DNA of 64,000 nt from Flavobacterium palustre (lineage in GTDB: Bacteria > Bacteroidota > Bacteroidia > Flavobacteriales > Flavobacteriaceae), in assembly GCF_014639535.1 (NCBI RefSeq), contig NZ_BMGA01000002.1, positions 62,001 to 126,000 of the forward strand. The letters are read 5' to 3'. How positions within the stretch are numbered: the stretch's first letter is position 1; every line of letters starts with the position of its first letter. The notes under the pieces were generated by a model. That model was not told the DNA's origin, made no database searches, and saw only the letters and a program-made list of their open reading frames with translations. This document shows, piece after piece, positions 10,626 through 19,877 of this stretch. Position numbers and translations under genes: made by a program.

Positions 10626-11837
10626 ATGTCAGTTTTAAGCGGTAAAAAGATTTTGCTAGGTGTTTCTGGCGGAATTGCCGCCTATAAAACAGCGTCTTTA
10701 GTACGACTTTTTATAAAAGCAGGTGCACATGTCCAAGTGATAATGACACCTGCTTCTAAGGATTTTGTAACCCCACTTACATTATCCACCTTATCTAAAA
10801 ATCCAGTTTATTCTACATTTTTTAATCAGGACGAAGAAAATGAAAAATGGAATAATCATGTGGAATTTGGGCTTTGGGCCGATTTAATGCTTATTGCTCC
10901 CGCAACTGCAAATACCTTGTCAAAAATGGCAAACGGTACATGTGATAATCTGCTTGTTGCAACATATCTTTCAGCTAAATGTCCGGTTTATTTTGCGCCT
11001 GCAATGGATTTGGATATGTACAAGCATCCTTCAACTTTAGCAAGTTTTAAAGCCTTGGAAAATTTTGGTAATATCATGATTCCTGCCGAAAGCGGAGAAT
11101 TAGCCAGTGGATTATCCGGTGAAGGCAGAATGGCTGAACCTGAAAATATTATTGCTTTTCTGGAAGCTGATTTAGAGAGTAAATTACCTTTAAAAGGTAA
11201 AAAAATACTAATTACCGCCGGACCAACTTATGAGGCTATTGATCCTGTTCGTTTTATAGGGAATCATTCTTCGGGTAAAATGGGGTTTGATATTGCTAAA
11301 AGTGCTGCTAATTTAGGCGCTTCTGTTGTTTTAATTTCCGGACCCACGCATTGTGTTGTAAATCATTCTTTGGTTCAGGTTGTCAAAGTTACTTCGGCTC
11401 AGGAAATGTACGATGCCTGTCATCAGTATTATGCTGATGTTGATGTGGCGATTGCTGCCGCAGCGGTGGCTGATTACAGACCTAAAAACGTGGCAAATCA
11501 AAAAATAAAGAAAGCAGCTGAAAAATTTGTTATTGAACTCGAAAAAACAAAAGATATCCTGTCTTCGCTGGGTGATAATAAAAAACAGCAGTTTTTAATC
11601 GGTTTTGCTTTGGAAACTGAAAATGAAATTGAGAATGCTAAGGCTAAAATTCAGAAAAAAAACTTAGATTTGATTGTTTTAAATTCTTTACAGGATGAAG
11701 GTGCCGGTTTTCAAAAAATGACAAACAAGGTTACTTTTATTGATAAAGATTTTAATATTGAACCGATGGAGTTAAAATCCAAAGAAGCGGTTGCTGATGA
11801 TATTTTAAATAAAGTAATAGCGCATTTTCATGAATAA
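10626..11837 (+). CDS. coaBC: Bifunctional phosphopantothenoylcysteine decarboxylase / phosphopantothenate-cysteine ligase
   Basis: CoaBC performs two consecutive steps of coenzyme A synthesis: CTP-dependent joining of cysteine to 4'-phosphopantothenate, and FMN-dependent decarboxylation. The N-terminal CoaC half (1-190) starts KILLGVSGGIAAYKTASLVR and holds the active-site His in NHVEFGL and the PATANT loop. The C-terminal CoaB half (190-403) has ITAGPTYEAIDPVRFIGNHSSGKMG and AAAVADYRPK. In the usual PxMNxxMW motif the sequence reads PAMDLDMY, with Asp for Asn and Tyr for Trp; I believe this variant is common in the phylum. Its stop overlaps the next start by 8 bases. Confidence 0.96.
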   Translation: MSVLSGKKILLGVSGGIAAYKTASLVRLFIKAGAHVQVIMTPASKDFVTPLTLSTLSKNPVYSTFFNQDEENEKWNNHVEFGLWADLMLIAPATANTLSKMANGTCDNLLVATYLSAKCPVYFAPAMDLDMYKHPSTLASFKALENFGNIMIPAESGELASGLSGEGRMAEPENIIAFLEADLESKLPLKGKKILITAGPTYEAIDPVRFIGNHSSGKMGFDIAKSAANLGASVVLISGPTHCVVNHSLVQVVKVTSAQEMYDACHQYYADVDVAIAAAAVADYRPKNVANQKIKKAAEKFVIELEKTKDILSSLGDNKKQQFLIGFALETENEIENAKAKIQKKNLDLIVLNSLQDEGAGFQKMTNKVTFIDKDFNIEPMELKSKEAVADDILNKVIAHFHE

Positions 11838-12714
11838 GATAATTGTCTTTGTTTTTCTGTTAAGTTTTGCTTTTGTTCAGGGGCAACAGTTGAATTGTAC
11901 TGTGACTGTTAATGCTCAAAAAATGGGTAATCCCAATCAGCAGGTGTATAAAACGTTAGAAACTTCTCTGAATGAGTTTGTTAATAAAACCGATTGGACT
12001 ACGCAAAATTACAAACAACAGGAAATGATTAATTGTTCGATGTATATTACTTTGCTTTCTCATAGTTCGGATCAGTTTACAGCAACTATTCAGGTACAAT
12101 CTTCCCGTCCTGTTTTTGATTCTTCTTATGAAACTCCGGTTTTAAATATTAACGATAAAGATTTTAATTTTACTTATACCGAATTTGAGAATTTAGTATT
12201 TAATGTTAATTCATTTCAGTCCAATCTTATTTCTGTGATTTCTTTTTACAGTTATGTAATTATCGGAATGGATAAAGATACATTTGAATTAAAATCCGGT
12301 GATCCGGTTTATCAAACAGCACAAACTATAGCTACAATTGCCCAGCAAAGTGGTTATAAGGGCTGGAGTCAATTGGACGGAAATCAAAATCGTTATTTTT
12401 TAATTAATGATTTATTATCGCCAACTTTTGCAGAAATTAGAAAAACAATTTTTGATTACCACCAGGCTCTGGATGGAATGACTGCTGATACTAAATCGGC
12501 TAAAGAAAAAGTAAAAAAATCTTTAATTGCATTAAATAAATTGAATAATTCAAAACCAAACGCTTTTTTGACCCGCGGTTTTTTTGATGCTAAGTCAGAT
12601 GAAATTGTTTCTATTTTTTCAGGAGGTCCAAATTTAAGCATTACTGATTTAGTTGATAATTTGAATAAAATTTCACCTATGAATTCCAGTAAATGGGCAA
12701 CATTTAAGTTTTAG
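11830..12714 (+). CDS. DUF4835 family secreted protein (possible type IX secretion PorD)
   Basis: A 294-residue protein with a cleavable signal peptide (MNKIIVFVFLLSFAFVQGQQ) followed by QLNCTVTVNAQKMGNPNQQVYKTLETSLNEFVNKTDWT, the hallmark of the Bacteroidota-specific DUF4835 family. It contains no cofactor or catalytic motif and is probably periplasmic or membrane-associated. It overlaps coaBC by 8 bases, indicating translational coupling, and recN follows 53 bases on. I recall members being labelled PorD in connection with type IX secretion. That link is from memory, and the sequence itself does not show it. Confidence 0.82.
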   Translation: MNKIIVFVFLLSFAFVQGQQLNCTVTVNAQKMGNPNQQVYKTLETSLNEFVNKTDWTTQNYKQQEMINCSMYITLLSHSSDQFTATIQVQSSRPVFDSSYETPVLNINDKDFNFTYTEFENLVFNVNSFQSNLISVISFYSYVIIGMDKDTFELKSGDPVYQTAQTIATIAQQSGYKGWSQLDGNQNRYFLINDLLSPTFAEIRKTIFDYHQALDGMTADTKSAKEKVKKSLIALNKLNNSKPNAFLTRGFFDAKSDEIVSIFSGGPNLSITDLVDNLNKISPMNSSKWATFKF

Positions 12715-12767
12715 TTCTTCTTGTTTTTTTTAGATTTCCAATACAATAACTTACATAAACACAATTA

Positions 12768-14420
12768 ATGATTACGGCACTATCAATAAAAAACTATGCT
12801 TTAATTGAAAAATTAGCTATTGATTTTTCTAAAGGATTTTCCATTATTACCGGAGAAACAGGAGCAGGGAAATCTATTATTTTGGGTGCTTTAGGGATGG
12901 TTTTAGGTAAACGCGCCGATTTGACTTCGTTAAAAAATAAAGAAGAAAAATGTATTATCGAAGCGCAATTTGATATTTCAAAATACAATTTAAAAGCTTT
13001 TTTCGAAGCTAATGATTTGGATTACGAAGATGAAACAATCATAAGAAGAGAAATTTTACCTTCTGGAAAATCGCGTGCTTTTATTAATGATAGTCCTGTG
13101 AATCTTCAGGAATTGCAGGATTTAGGATTGTTTTTGATTGATATTCATTCGCAGCAACAAACAAGGGAACTTACCGATGAAAATGTGCAGTTTGATATTA
13201 TTGATGCAATTGCTGTAAATTCAGGAATTATTTCAGAGTATCAATCACTGCTTAAAAGTTATAAATCAGATAAGACCCAATTAAATTCGCTTATTAAAAA
13301 ACAAAGCGAATCCAATAAAGAACAGGAATATCATACTTTTTTATTGAATGAATTGCTTGCAGCTCAATTAAAATCGGGAGAACAGGAAGAACTGGAAAGC
13401 GTTTTTGAACAACTAAATAATGTTGAAATCATTAAGGAATCCATTGATAAATCTTTGGCTATTGCCAATGAAGAGCAATTTGGTGTTTTAAATAATCTGA
13501 AAGAAATTAAAACAGCTATTCAAAAAATTGCTTCTTTTTCGACTGAGTACAAAGAGCTGTTGGAAAGAATCGATAGTTTGACGATAGAATTTGATGATAT
13601 TGCGACGGAAATGAATCGTTGTTCTGAAAAAATAACGCATGATCCCGAGCAATTAGAGCAAATTAATCAAAAATTACAATTGATTTATAATTTGCAAAAA
13701 AAGCATCAGGTTGCAACCGTGGATGATTTGTTGGCTATCCAGGCGAAATTGGAAAACGAGGTTGTTGAATTAGGAAATATTGAAGAAGAAATTACGCTTT
13801 TAAATACTGCTATTCAGGAGAAAACGTCAGAACTAAACGTTTTGGCTACCACCATTCATGATAACCGAATTCAGGCAATTCCTGTTTTGTCTGAAAAAAT
13901 GATTCAGATATTAGCGACTTTAGGGATGCCTAATACGCGTTTTAATATAGAAGTTACTCAAGGCGAAACTTATTTTGCTAATGGAAAAGACGAATTGCAA
14001 TTTTTGTTTTCGGCTAATAAAGGAACTGATTTTGGTTTGTTGAAAAAAGTGGCTTCGGGAGGAGAGATGTCCCGAATCATGCTGGCTGTAAAAGCTATTT
14101 TGGCTCAGTATTCTAAATTACCAACTTTGATTTTTGACGAAATTGACACCGGAGTTTCGGGAGAGATTGCTATTAAAATGGGGGAAATCATGAAGGAAAT
14201 GAGTAAGACCATGCAGATATTTGCAATTACCCATTTGCCACAAATTGCCGCTAAAGGGGATGCTCATTTTAAAGTGTTTAAATCAACAATTGACGAGGAT
14301 ACCCAATCAGAATTAAAATTACTATCAGAAGAAGAGCGTGTTGTTGAAATAGCACAAATGCTATCGGGAACTATTGTTTCAGATTCGGCTCTAAATCATG
14401 CAAAAGCCTTGTTGAACTAA
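12768..14420 (+). CDS. recN: DNA repair protein RecN
   Basis: RecN is an SMC-like ATPase acting early in double-strand-break repair. The 550-residue protein has Walker A GETGAGKS at 29-36, a long coiled-coil arm (about 150-380) rich in Glu, Lys and Leu, then the ABC signature SGGEMSRIMLA and Walker B LIFDEIDTGVSG near the C-terminus. A D-loop and an H-loop (AITHLPQIAAKGD) complete the ATPase head. The length and N-terminus MITALSIKNYALIEKL are normal. It lies 53 bases after the DUF4835 gene and may belong to the same operon. The promoter of fabV overlaps its last codons. Confidence 0.97.
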   Translation: MITALSIKNYALIEKLAIDFSKGFSIITGETGAGKSIILGALGMVLGKRADLTSLKNKEEKCIIEAQFDISKYNLKAFFEANDLDYEDETIIRREILPSGKSRAFINDSPVNLQELQDLGLFLIDIHSQQQTRELTDENVQFDIIDAIAVNSGIISEYQSLLKSYKSDKTQLNSLIKKQSESNKEQEYHTFLLNELLAAQLKSGEQEELESVFEQLNNVEIIKESIDKSLAIANEEQFGVLNNLKEIKTAIQKIASFSTEYKELLERIDSLTIEFDDIATEMNRCSEKITHDPEQLEQINQKLQLIYNLQKKHQVATVDDLLAIQAKLENEVVELGNIEEEITLLNTAIQEKTSELNVLATTIHDNRIQAIPVLSEKMIQILATLGMPNTRFNIEVTQGETYFANGKDELQFLFSANKGTDFGLLKKVASGGEMSRIMLAVKAILAQYSKLPTLIFDEIDTGVSGEIAIKMGEIMKEMSKTMQIFAITHLPQIAAKGDAHFKVFKSTIDEDTQSELKLLSEEERVVEIAQMLSGTIVSDSALNHAKALLN

Positions 14421-14438
14421 AAAAATGCTCTATATTTG
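14409..14438 (+). promoter_or_regulatory. Promoter of fabV, overlapping the end of recN
   Basis: TTG at 14409-14411, inside the last codons of recN, is followed after 19 bases by TATATTTG at 14431-14438, a full match to the flavobacterial promoter. The leader to the fabV ATG would be about 75-80 bases. Confidence 0.6.
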
Positions 14439-14521
14439 CCAACCAAAATGATGGCTTTTTCTTGATAAAGTCATTGTTTTATTTGCCTTAAAAAAAAATA
14501 AAAATATAATATTGATACCCT

Positions 14522-15712
14522 ATGATCATAGAACCTAGAATGAGAGGATTTATTTGCTTGACAGCACACCCGGTTGGATGCGAGCAAAGTGTTAAAAATC
14601 AAATTGAGTATGTTAAATCAAAAGGAGCCATTGATGGTGCTAAGAAAGTACTGGTAATTGGTGCTTCTACAGGTTTTGGTTTGGCTTCAAGAATTTCAAG
14701 TGCTTTTGGTTCTGATGCAGCAACTATTGGAGTATTTTTTGAAAAACCACCTATGGCTGGAAAAACGGCTTCACCAGGTTGGTACAATTCAGCAGCTTTT
14801 GAAAAAGAAGCGCATAAAGCTGGTTTATATGCAAAAAGTATTAATGGAGATGCTTTTTCGAATGAAGTAAAAAGAGAAACTTTAGATTTAATTAAGGCTG
14901 ATTTAGGTCAGGTTGATTTAGTAATTTACAGTTTAGCTTCTCCGGTTCGTACCAATCCAAATACAGGAGTTACTCACCGTTCGGTTTTAAAACCTATCGG
15001 AGCAACTTTTTCTAATAAAACAGTAGATTTCCACACTGGAAAAGTTTCTGAGGTTTCTATTGAGCCATGTGCAGGTGATGATATCGAAAATACAATTGCC
15101 GTAATGGGAGGTGAAGATTGGGCTATGTGGATTGATGCTTTAAAAGCTGAAAATTTATTAGCTCCGGGAGCAAATACAGTTGCTTATTCTTATATCGGGC
15201 CATCAGTCACTGAGGCGGTTTACAGAAAAGGAACAATTGGTCGTGCAAAAGATCATTTGGAAGCTACTGCTTTCGAAATTTCAGATAGTTTGGCTGATAT
15301 TAACGGAAAAGCGTATGTTTCGGTAAATAAAGCTTTGGTTACTCAGGCAAGTTCGGCTATTCCTGTAATTCCATTGTATATTTCTTTATTGTATAAAATA
15401 ATGAAAGCCGAAGGAATTCACGAAGGTTGTATCGAGCAAATCCAACGTTTGTACCAACAAAGATTGTTTACAGGAGGAGAAGTACCGGTAGATGAAAAAG
15501 GTAGAATTAGAATTGATGACTGGGAAATGCGCGAAGATGTTCAGGCTCAGGTAGCTCAATTATGGGAGCAGGCTACAACTGAAAATCTTGCAGAAATTGG
15601 AGATTTAGAAGGATACAGAAAAGATTTCTATAATTTATTTGGTTTCGATTTAGCCGGAGTAGATTATAAGGCTGAAGCTGACGAAATGGTTCAGGTGGAA
15701 AGTATCGCCTAA
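14522..15712 (+). CDS. fabV: Trans-2-enoyl-ACP/CoA reductase FabV
   Basis: FabV reduces the enoyl intermediate in the last step of each fatty-acid elongation cycle, using NADH. It is an alternative to FabI and is known to be triclosan-insensitive. The 396-residue length matches the family. Visible motifs are the start MIIEPRMRGFICLTAHPVGCE, the cofactor fold KKVLVIGASTGFGLASRISSA, the SLASPVRTNP loop, and the YSYIGPSVTEAVYRKG region with the tyrosine of the YX8K active site, followed by GTIGRAKDHLE. It appears monocistronic, with its own promoter and a long stem-loop downstream. Confidence 0.96.
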   Translation: MIIEPRMRGFICLTAHPVGCEQSVKNQIEYVKSKGAIDGAKKVLVIGASTGFGLASRISSAFGSDAATIGVFFEKPPMAGKTASPGWYNSAAFEKEAHKAGLYAKSINGDAFSNEVKRETLDLIKADLGQVDLVIYSLASPVRTNPNTGVTHRSVLKPIGATFSNKTVDFHTGKVSEVSIEPCAGDDIENTIAVMGGEDWAMWIDALKAENLLAPGANTVAYSYIGPSVTEAVYRKGTIGRAKDHLEATAFEISDSLADINGKAYVSVNKALVTQASSAIPVIPLYISLLYKIMKAEGIHEGCIEQIQRLYQQRLFTGGEVPVDEKGRIRIDDWEMREDVQAQVAQLWEQATTENLAEIGDLEGYRKDFYNLFGFDLAGVDYKAEADEMVQVESIA

Positions 15713-15747
15713 TTTTATTTCGAAAAAGAATAAAATATAATTTTTTT

Positions 15748-15803
15748 GATAATGCGTCTTGATTTTAAATGTATAAAAGCATTTAAAATTAAGGCGCATT
15801 ATT
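15748..15803 (+). terminator. Long stem-loop downstream of fabV
   Basis: Arms at about 15748-15771 and 15780-15803 pair over roughly 24 positions, with a few G-U pairs and an 8-base loop (TATAAAAG). The central stem is AATGCG...TTTAAATG. There is no T run after the 3' arm, so it may be a weak terminator, an mRNA-stabilising structure or a repeat remnant. Confidence 0.5.
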
Positions 15804-15868
15804 GATTAAAGGTTATCTTTGTTAAAATATTACATTTATATTGTATAATTAATACCGCTTTTAAGAAT

Positions 15869-16867
15869 ATGTATTTTTCTTTGATTATTCCCGTGTATAA
15901 TCGTCCGGACGAAGTCGATGAACTTTTGGAAAGTTTGTCAAAATCAGATTATAAAGAAGATTTTGAAGTTGTGATTGTAGAAGATGGTTCTACAGTTAGA
16001 TGCGAAGATGTTGTCAATCAATATGTAAGCAAATTAGCCATCTCCTATTATTTCAAAGAAAATTCAGGTCCCGGAGATTCCAGAAACTACGGAATGAGAA
16101 AGGCTAAAGGTGATTATTTTATCATATTCGACTCGGATTGTATTATTCCGTCTGAATATTTGACTGAAGTGGATAAGGCTTTAAAAGAAGATTATGTGGA
16201 CTGTTTTGGTGGACCAGACAGAGCTTTGAAGAGTTTTTCAGATATTCAAAAAGCAATTAATTTTGCTATGACTTCTTTTCTGACAACAGGAGGGATAAGA
16301 GGTGGTTCGGAAAAAATTGGTAAGTTCCAGCCGCGAAGTTTTAATATGGGAATTTCCCGTAAAGCATTTGAGGCTTCTAATGGTTTTGGAAATATTCATC
16401 CCGGTGAAGATCCTGATTTATCGATTCGATTATGGAATTTAGGTTTTGAAACCAGACTTTTTTCTAAAGCCTATGTTTATCATAAGAGAAGAATTGACTG
16501 GGATAAATTTTCGGTTCAGGTAAATAAATTTGGAAAAGCACGGCCAATTTTGAATAGTTGGTATCCGCAATACAGCAAGTTGACTTTCTTTTTTCCATCG
16601 GTATTTATTATCGGTTTAGCGCTGGCAATCGCGTTGCTGATATTCACATATGATCTTTTAGCAAAATTGTATTGTGTTTACTTTTTTGTAATATTTTTAG
16701 TGTCAAGTATTCAAAATAAGAGTGTTAAAATAGGTTATCTTTCGGTAACAGCAGTTTGGAAGCAGTTTTCGGGTTATGGTTTAGGCTTCCTGGAGTCTTA
16801 TATTAAAGTGATTATTTTAAAACAAAAGCCGGAAGAAGCTTTTCCTAAATTATTTTTTAAAGTATAA
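15869..16867 (+). CDS. Family 2 glycosyltransferase, membrane-associated
   Basis: A GT-A fold glycosyltransferase (332 residues). The N-terminal catalytic domain begins SLIIPVYNRPDEVDELL and has the nucleotide-sugar Asp in VIVEDGS, a SRNYGMRKAKGDY segment, and the metal-binding DSD at 88-90 in IIFDSDC. A GEDPDLSIRLW motif near 190 supplies the catalytic acid region (ED). The C-terminal part (about 234-282) has two hydrophobic segments that should anchor it to the inner membrane. Donor and acceptor cannot be told from the sequence. coaE starts 2 bases after its stop, so the two are co-transcribed. Confidence 0.88.
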   Translation: MYFSLIIPVYNRPDEVDELLESLSKSDYKEDFEVVIVEDGSTVRCEDVVNQYVSKLAISYYFKENSGPGDSRNYGMRKAKGDYFIIFDSDCIIPSEYLTEVDKALKEDYVDCFGGPDRALKSFSDIQKAINFAMTSFLTTGGIRGGSEKIGKFQPRSFNMGISRKAFEASNGFGNIHPGEDPDLSIRLWNLGFETRLFSKAYVYHKRRIDWDKFSVQVNKFGKARPILNSWYPQYSKLTFFFPSVFIIGLALAIALLIFTYDLLAKLYCVYFFVIFLVSSIQNKSVKIGYLSVTAVWKQFSGYGLGFLESYIKVIILKQKPEEAFPKLFFKV

Positions 16868-16869
16868 TT

Positions 16870-17457
16870 ATGCCTAAAATTATTGGTTTAACAGGAGGGA
16901 TAGGCAGCGGTAAAACTACTATTGCTAATTATATTGCTTCATTAGGAGTTCCGGTTTATATAGCTGATGATGCAGGTAAAAAAGTGATGCAAACTCAAGA
17001 AATACTTGAGGCCATAAAAGAGCAATTTGGTGCGGCTGTTTTTGATGAAAACGGATTGAACAGGGCAAAATTAGCAGCGATTGTTTTTGAGAATCCGGAT
17101 AAATTAAAAGCATTAAATGCTATTGTGCATCCGGCTGTCAGGCAAGATTTTAACAATTGGTTGATTCAGTATAAAGAAGCTCCAATTGTAGTTTATGAAT
17201 CGGCAATTTTATTTGAAAGTGGTAGCTATGTTAATTTTGATTGTATCTTGACGGTAACAGCACCTTTAGAAACCAGAATCAACCGCGTTTTAGAAAGAGA
17301 AACTATTAGTCGGGAACAAGTGGTAAACAGAATTAATGCGCAATGGACAGATGAACAGCGTATTGTTAAAAGTGATTTTGTTGTTGAGAATATAGATATT
17401 GATTTGGCTAAACTTAAAATTGATGAAATTCTTAAAATTTTGTCGATTAAGCAATAG
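16870..17457 (+). CDS. coaE: Dephospho-CoA kinase
   Basis: CoaE phosphorylates dephospho-CoA, the last step of coenzyme A synthesis, complementing coaBC earlier in the window. The 195-residue protein has the P-loop GLTGGIGSGKTT at 6-17, the DDAGKKVM segment that holds the catalytic Asp, the LNAIVHPAVR motif and the arginines of the lid (TRINRVLERE). It follows the glycosyltransferase by 2 bases and lies 68 bases before the sensor kinase. Confidence 0.97.
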   Translation: MPKIIGLTGGIGSGKTTIANYIASLGVPVYIADDAGKKVMQTQEILEAIKEQFGAAVFDENGLNRAKLAAIVFENPDKLKALNAIVHPAVRQDFNNWLIQYKEAPIVVYESAILFESGSYVNFDCILTVTAPLETRINRVLERETISREQVVNRINAQWTDEQRIVKSDFVVENIDIDLAKLKIDEILKILSIKQ

Positions 17458-17525
17458 GACGCACAGATGTTAATGTTTGGTTAATACATTATCAACTATA
17501 GTGTTAAAAAGTTAATTTTGGTTTG

Positions 17526-19112
17526 ATGAATAAATTATTTTTTAGATTTCTTGTTTTATTGATGAGTTTGTCTCTTATAGGGATTATACTTGTTCAGGTA
17601 TATTGGTTCAATACTTCATTTAAAAATAATGATGAACAGTTTAAATATCACGTTACACAGGTAATTGATAATGTAGCAGATAAACTTGAAAAACAGGAAG
17701 AGTATAGTTTTTATGATAAAATTAATCATATAAAGGACAGTACGGGTAAAATTCCTGAGAAAGAAGATTTATTGGAGATTTTATTTGTTCAGAGAAATAC
17801 CAAGACTAATAAAACAATCATTTATAAAAACAGTATTACATCTGAGAAATATGACTATAATGGTCCTTTATTCAATAAAAAATTTAATTCAGATGGTTTT
17901 AAGAGTTTTAGCTCTACAAGATTAACAGAGGTTTATAATAACAAAAAAACGATTGATAATTCGACTTTAAATAAAAGTCTAATTCCGGATGAAAAATATT
18001 TGAAAGAGGGAAATCTTGACGTTTTAAATAAAGCGCAATTGCAGATTTCATATAAGGATTACGCGTCAACATTATCTATTGACGAAAGGATTTCAAAAGA
18101 AAAATTAAGAAGTCTTTTGAAAAAAGAATTGGTTGAACATGGAGTGAATACCAAATTTGAATTTGGAATTTTCAGCAACAAAAATTTGACAAAAATAAAA
18201 TCGGATGATTTTCATTTTGATAAGGATGCTACTTATTCAATTCCAATTCTTGCTGACAATGAAGGAAATGAGAAATATGAATTATCAGTTACTTTTCCCA
18301 ATAAAAAGAAATTTTTATTATCAGAATTAGTAAGTATTACAATCTTATCGATAGTATTTACGTTGATTATTTTAATTGCTTATACCAGTGCATTAAATCA
18401 ATTAATTCGTCAACGCCAAATTTCGGAGATTAAGACTGATTTTATAAATAATATGACGCATGAGTTTAAAACACCTATTGCTACGATTAATTTGGCTTTA
18501 GATGCGATAAAGAATCCTAAAATTATTGAAGACAAAGAAAAGGTTTTCAGGTATTTGCAGATGATTCGGGATGAAAATAAACGAATGCACGCACAGGTAG
18601 AGAATGTATTGCGAATTTCGAAATTAGAGAAAAAAGAATTAGATATCGAAAAAGGTTCAAGCAATGTAGAAGAAGTGATTTACGATGCGATTGATCATGT
18701 AAATTTAATTTTGCAGGACAGAGGAGGAGAAATAAATAAACATTTTGAAGCAGCAAGAACCAGTGTTTTAATTAACGAAGTGCATTTTACAAATGTGATT
18801 GTAAATATATTAGAAAATGCAATAAAATATTCGCCTGAAACCCCTAAGATTGATATTTATACTGAGAATATTAAAGATATGATTCTGATAAAGGTTAAAG
18901 ATCAGGGCTTAGGAATGAGTAAGGTGGCTCAAAAAAGAGTTTTTGAAAAATTCTATCGCGAGCATACAGGAGATTTACATAATGTAAAAGGTCACGGTTT
19001 GGGCTTAGCTTATGTAAAAAGAATAGTAGAAGATCATAACGGACAAGTGTTTGTTGAAAGTGAAAAAGGAAAAGGAAGTACCTTCATTATAAAATTACCT
19101 CTAATAAATTAG
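17526..19112 (+). CDS. Two-component sensor histidine kinase
   Basis: An inner-membrane sensor kinase of 528 residues; I begin at the ATG at 17526 rather than the TTG just before it. Two transmembrane helices (about 6-27 and 265-288) flank a periplasmic sensor domain of about 240 residues with no recognised fold. The HisKA domain has H312 in NNMTHEFKTPIATI. The ATPase domain has the N box NVIVNILENAIKYSP, the G1 box VKDQGLGM and the G2 box GHGLGLAYVKRIV. The response regulator follows 3 bases later. The arrangement resembles the RprX-RprY pair of Bacteroidota, but the stimulus is unknown. Confidence 0.93.
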   Translation: MNKLFFRFLVLLMSLSLIGIILVQVYWFNTSFKNNDEQFKYHVTQVIDNVADKLEKQEEYSFYDKINHIKDSTGKIPEKEDLLEILFVQRNTKTNKTIIYKNSITSEKYDYNGPLFNKKFNSDGFKSFSSTRLTEVYNNKKTIDNSTLNKSLIPDEKYLKEGNLDVLNKAQLQISYKDYASTLSIDERISKEKLRSLLKKELVEHGVNTKFEFGIFSNKNLTKIKSDDFHFDKDATYSIPILADNEGNEKYELSVTFPNKKKFLLSELVSITILSIVFTLIILIAYTSALNQLIRQRQISEIKTDFINNMTHEFKTPIATINLALDAIKNPKIIEDKEKVFRYLQMIRDENKRMHAQVENVLRISKLEKKELDIEKGSSNVEEVIYDAIDHVNLILQDRGGEINKHFEAARTSVLINEVHFTNVIVNILENAIKYSPETPKIDIYTENIKDMILIKVKDQGLGMSKVAQKRVFEKFYREHTGDLHNVKGHGLGLAYVKRIVEDHNGQVFVESEKGKGSTFIIKLPLIN

Positions 19113-19115
19113 ATT

Positions 19116-19826
19116 ATGGAAAATATAAATAAAAAAATTCTCTTAGTAGAAGACGACTTAAATTTTGGAGCTGTTCTAAAAGATTATTTAATGCTAAATG
19201 ACTTTGATGTTACTTTAGCTAAGAATGGAATGGAAGGTTTTGAGAAATTTAAAAAAGATTCTTATGATTTATGTATTTTAGATGTAATGATGCCTTATAA
19301 AGACGGATATACATTAGCTAAAGAAATAAGAGAGAAAAATGCCGAAGTGCCTATTATCTTCCTTACTGCAAAATCAATGAAGGAAGATGTTTTGAAAGGT
19401 TATAAGGCGGGTGCAGATGATTATTTGAATAAACCATTTGATTCGGAAGTGTTATTGATGAAAATAAAAGCCATCATTCAAAGAAAAGCTTCTGATGTTA
19501 AAGCTGAACAGGTTCCGTTTGAATTTACAATTGGTAAATTTCATTTGAATTCTAAATTGAGATTCTTAAGTTACGCAGGGGAAGAACCTGTGAAATTATC
19601 TCCAAAAGAGAATGAATTATTGAAAATGTTGATTCTTCATGAAAATGATTTAATGCCAAGAGAATTAGCCTTGACAAAAATATGGAGAGACGATAATTAT
19701 TTTACTTCCCGAAGTATGGATGTTTACATTGCTAAATTGAGAAAGTATTTGAAACTTGACGAAGATGTTGAGATTTTAAATATTCACGGTGAAGGTTTCC
19801 GATTGGTAATTAAAAATAAAGCCTAA
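19116..19826 (+). CDS. OmpR/PhoB-type response regulator
   Basis: The 236-residue DNA-binding partner of the kinase just upstream. The receiver domain has D13-D14, the phospho-acceptor D56 in LCILDVMMP, and Lys in YLNKPFD. The C-terminal winged helix (about 135-236) has LSPKENELLKML and the recognition-helix region SRSMDVYIAKLRKYL. It may be the counterpart of RprY. The operon ends at a strong bidirectional terminator that it shares with cysM. Confidence 0.95.
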   Translation: MENINKKILLVEDDLNFGAVLKDYLMLNDFDVTLAKNGMEGFEKFKKDSYDLCILDVMMPYKDGYTLAKEIREKNAEVPIIFLTAKSMKEDVLKGYKAGADDYLNKPFDSEVLLMKIKAIIQRKASDVKAEQVPFEFTIGKFHLNSKLRFLSYAGEEPVKLSPKENELLKMLILHENDLMPRELALTKIWRDDNYFTSRSMDVYIAKLRKYLKLDEDVEILNIHGEGFRLVIKNKA

Positions 19827-19833
19827 ACAAAAC

Positions 19834-19861
19834 AAAAAGTCCCGATAATTCGGGACTTTTT
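19834..19861. terminator. Bidirectional terminator between the response regulator and cysM
   Basis: A perfect 12-bp stem AAAAAGTCCCGA/TCGGGACTTTTT with a TAAT loop. The A and T tracts on either side let it work in both directions between two convergent genes. Confidence 0.9.
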
Positions 19862-19877
19862 GTTTATAAATAAAAAA

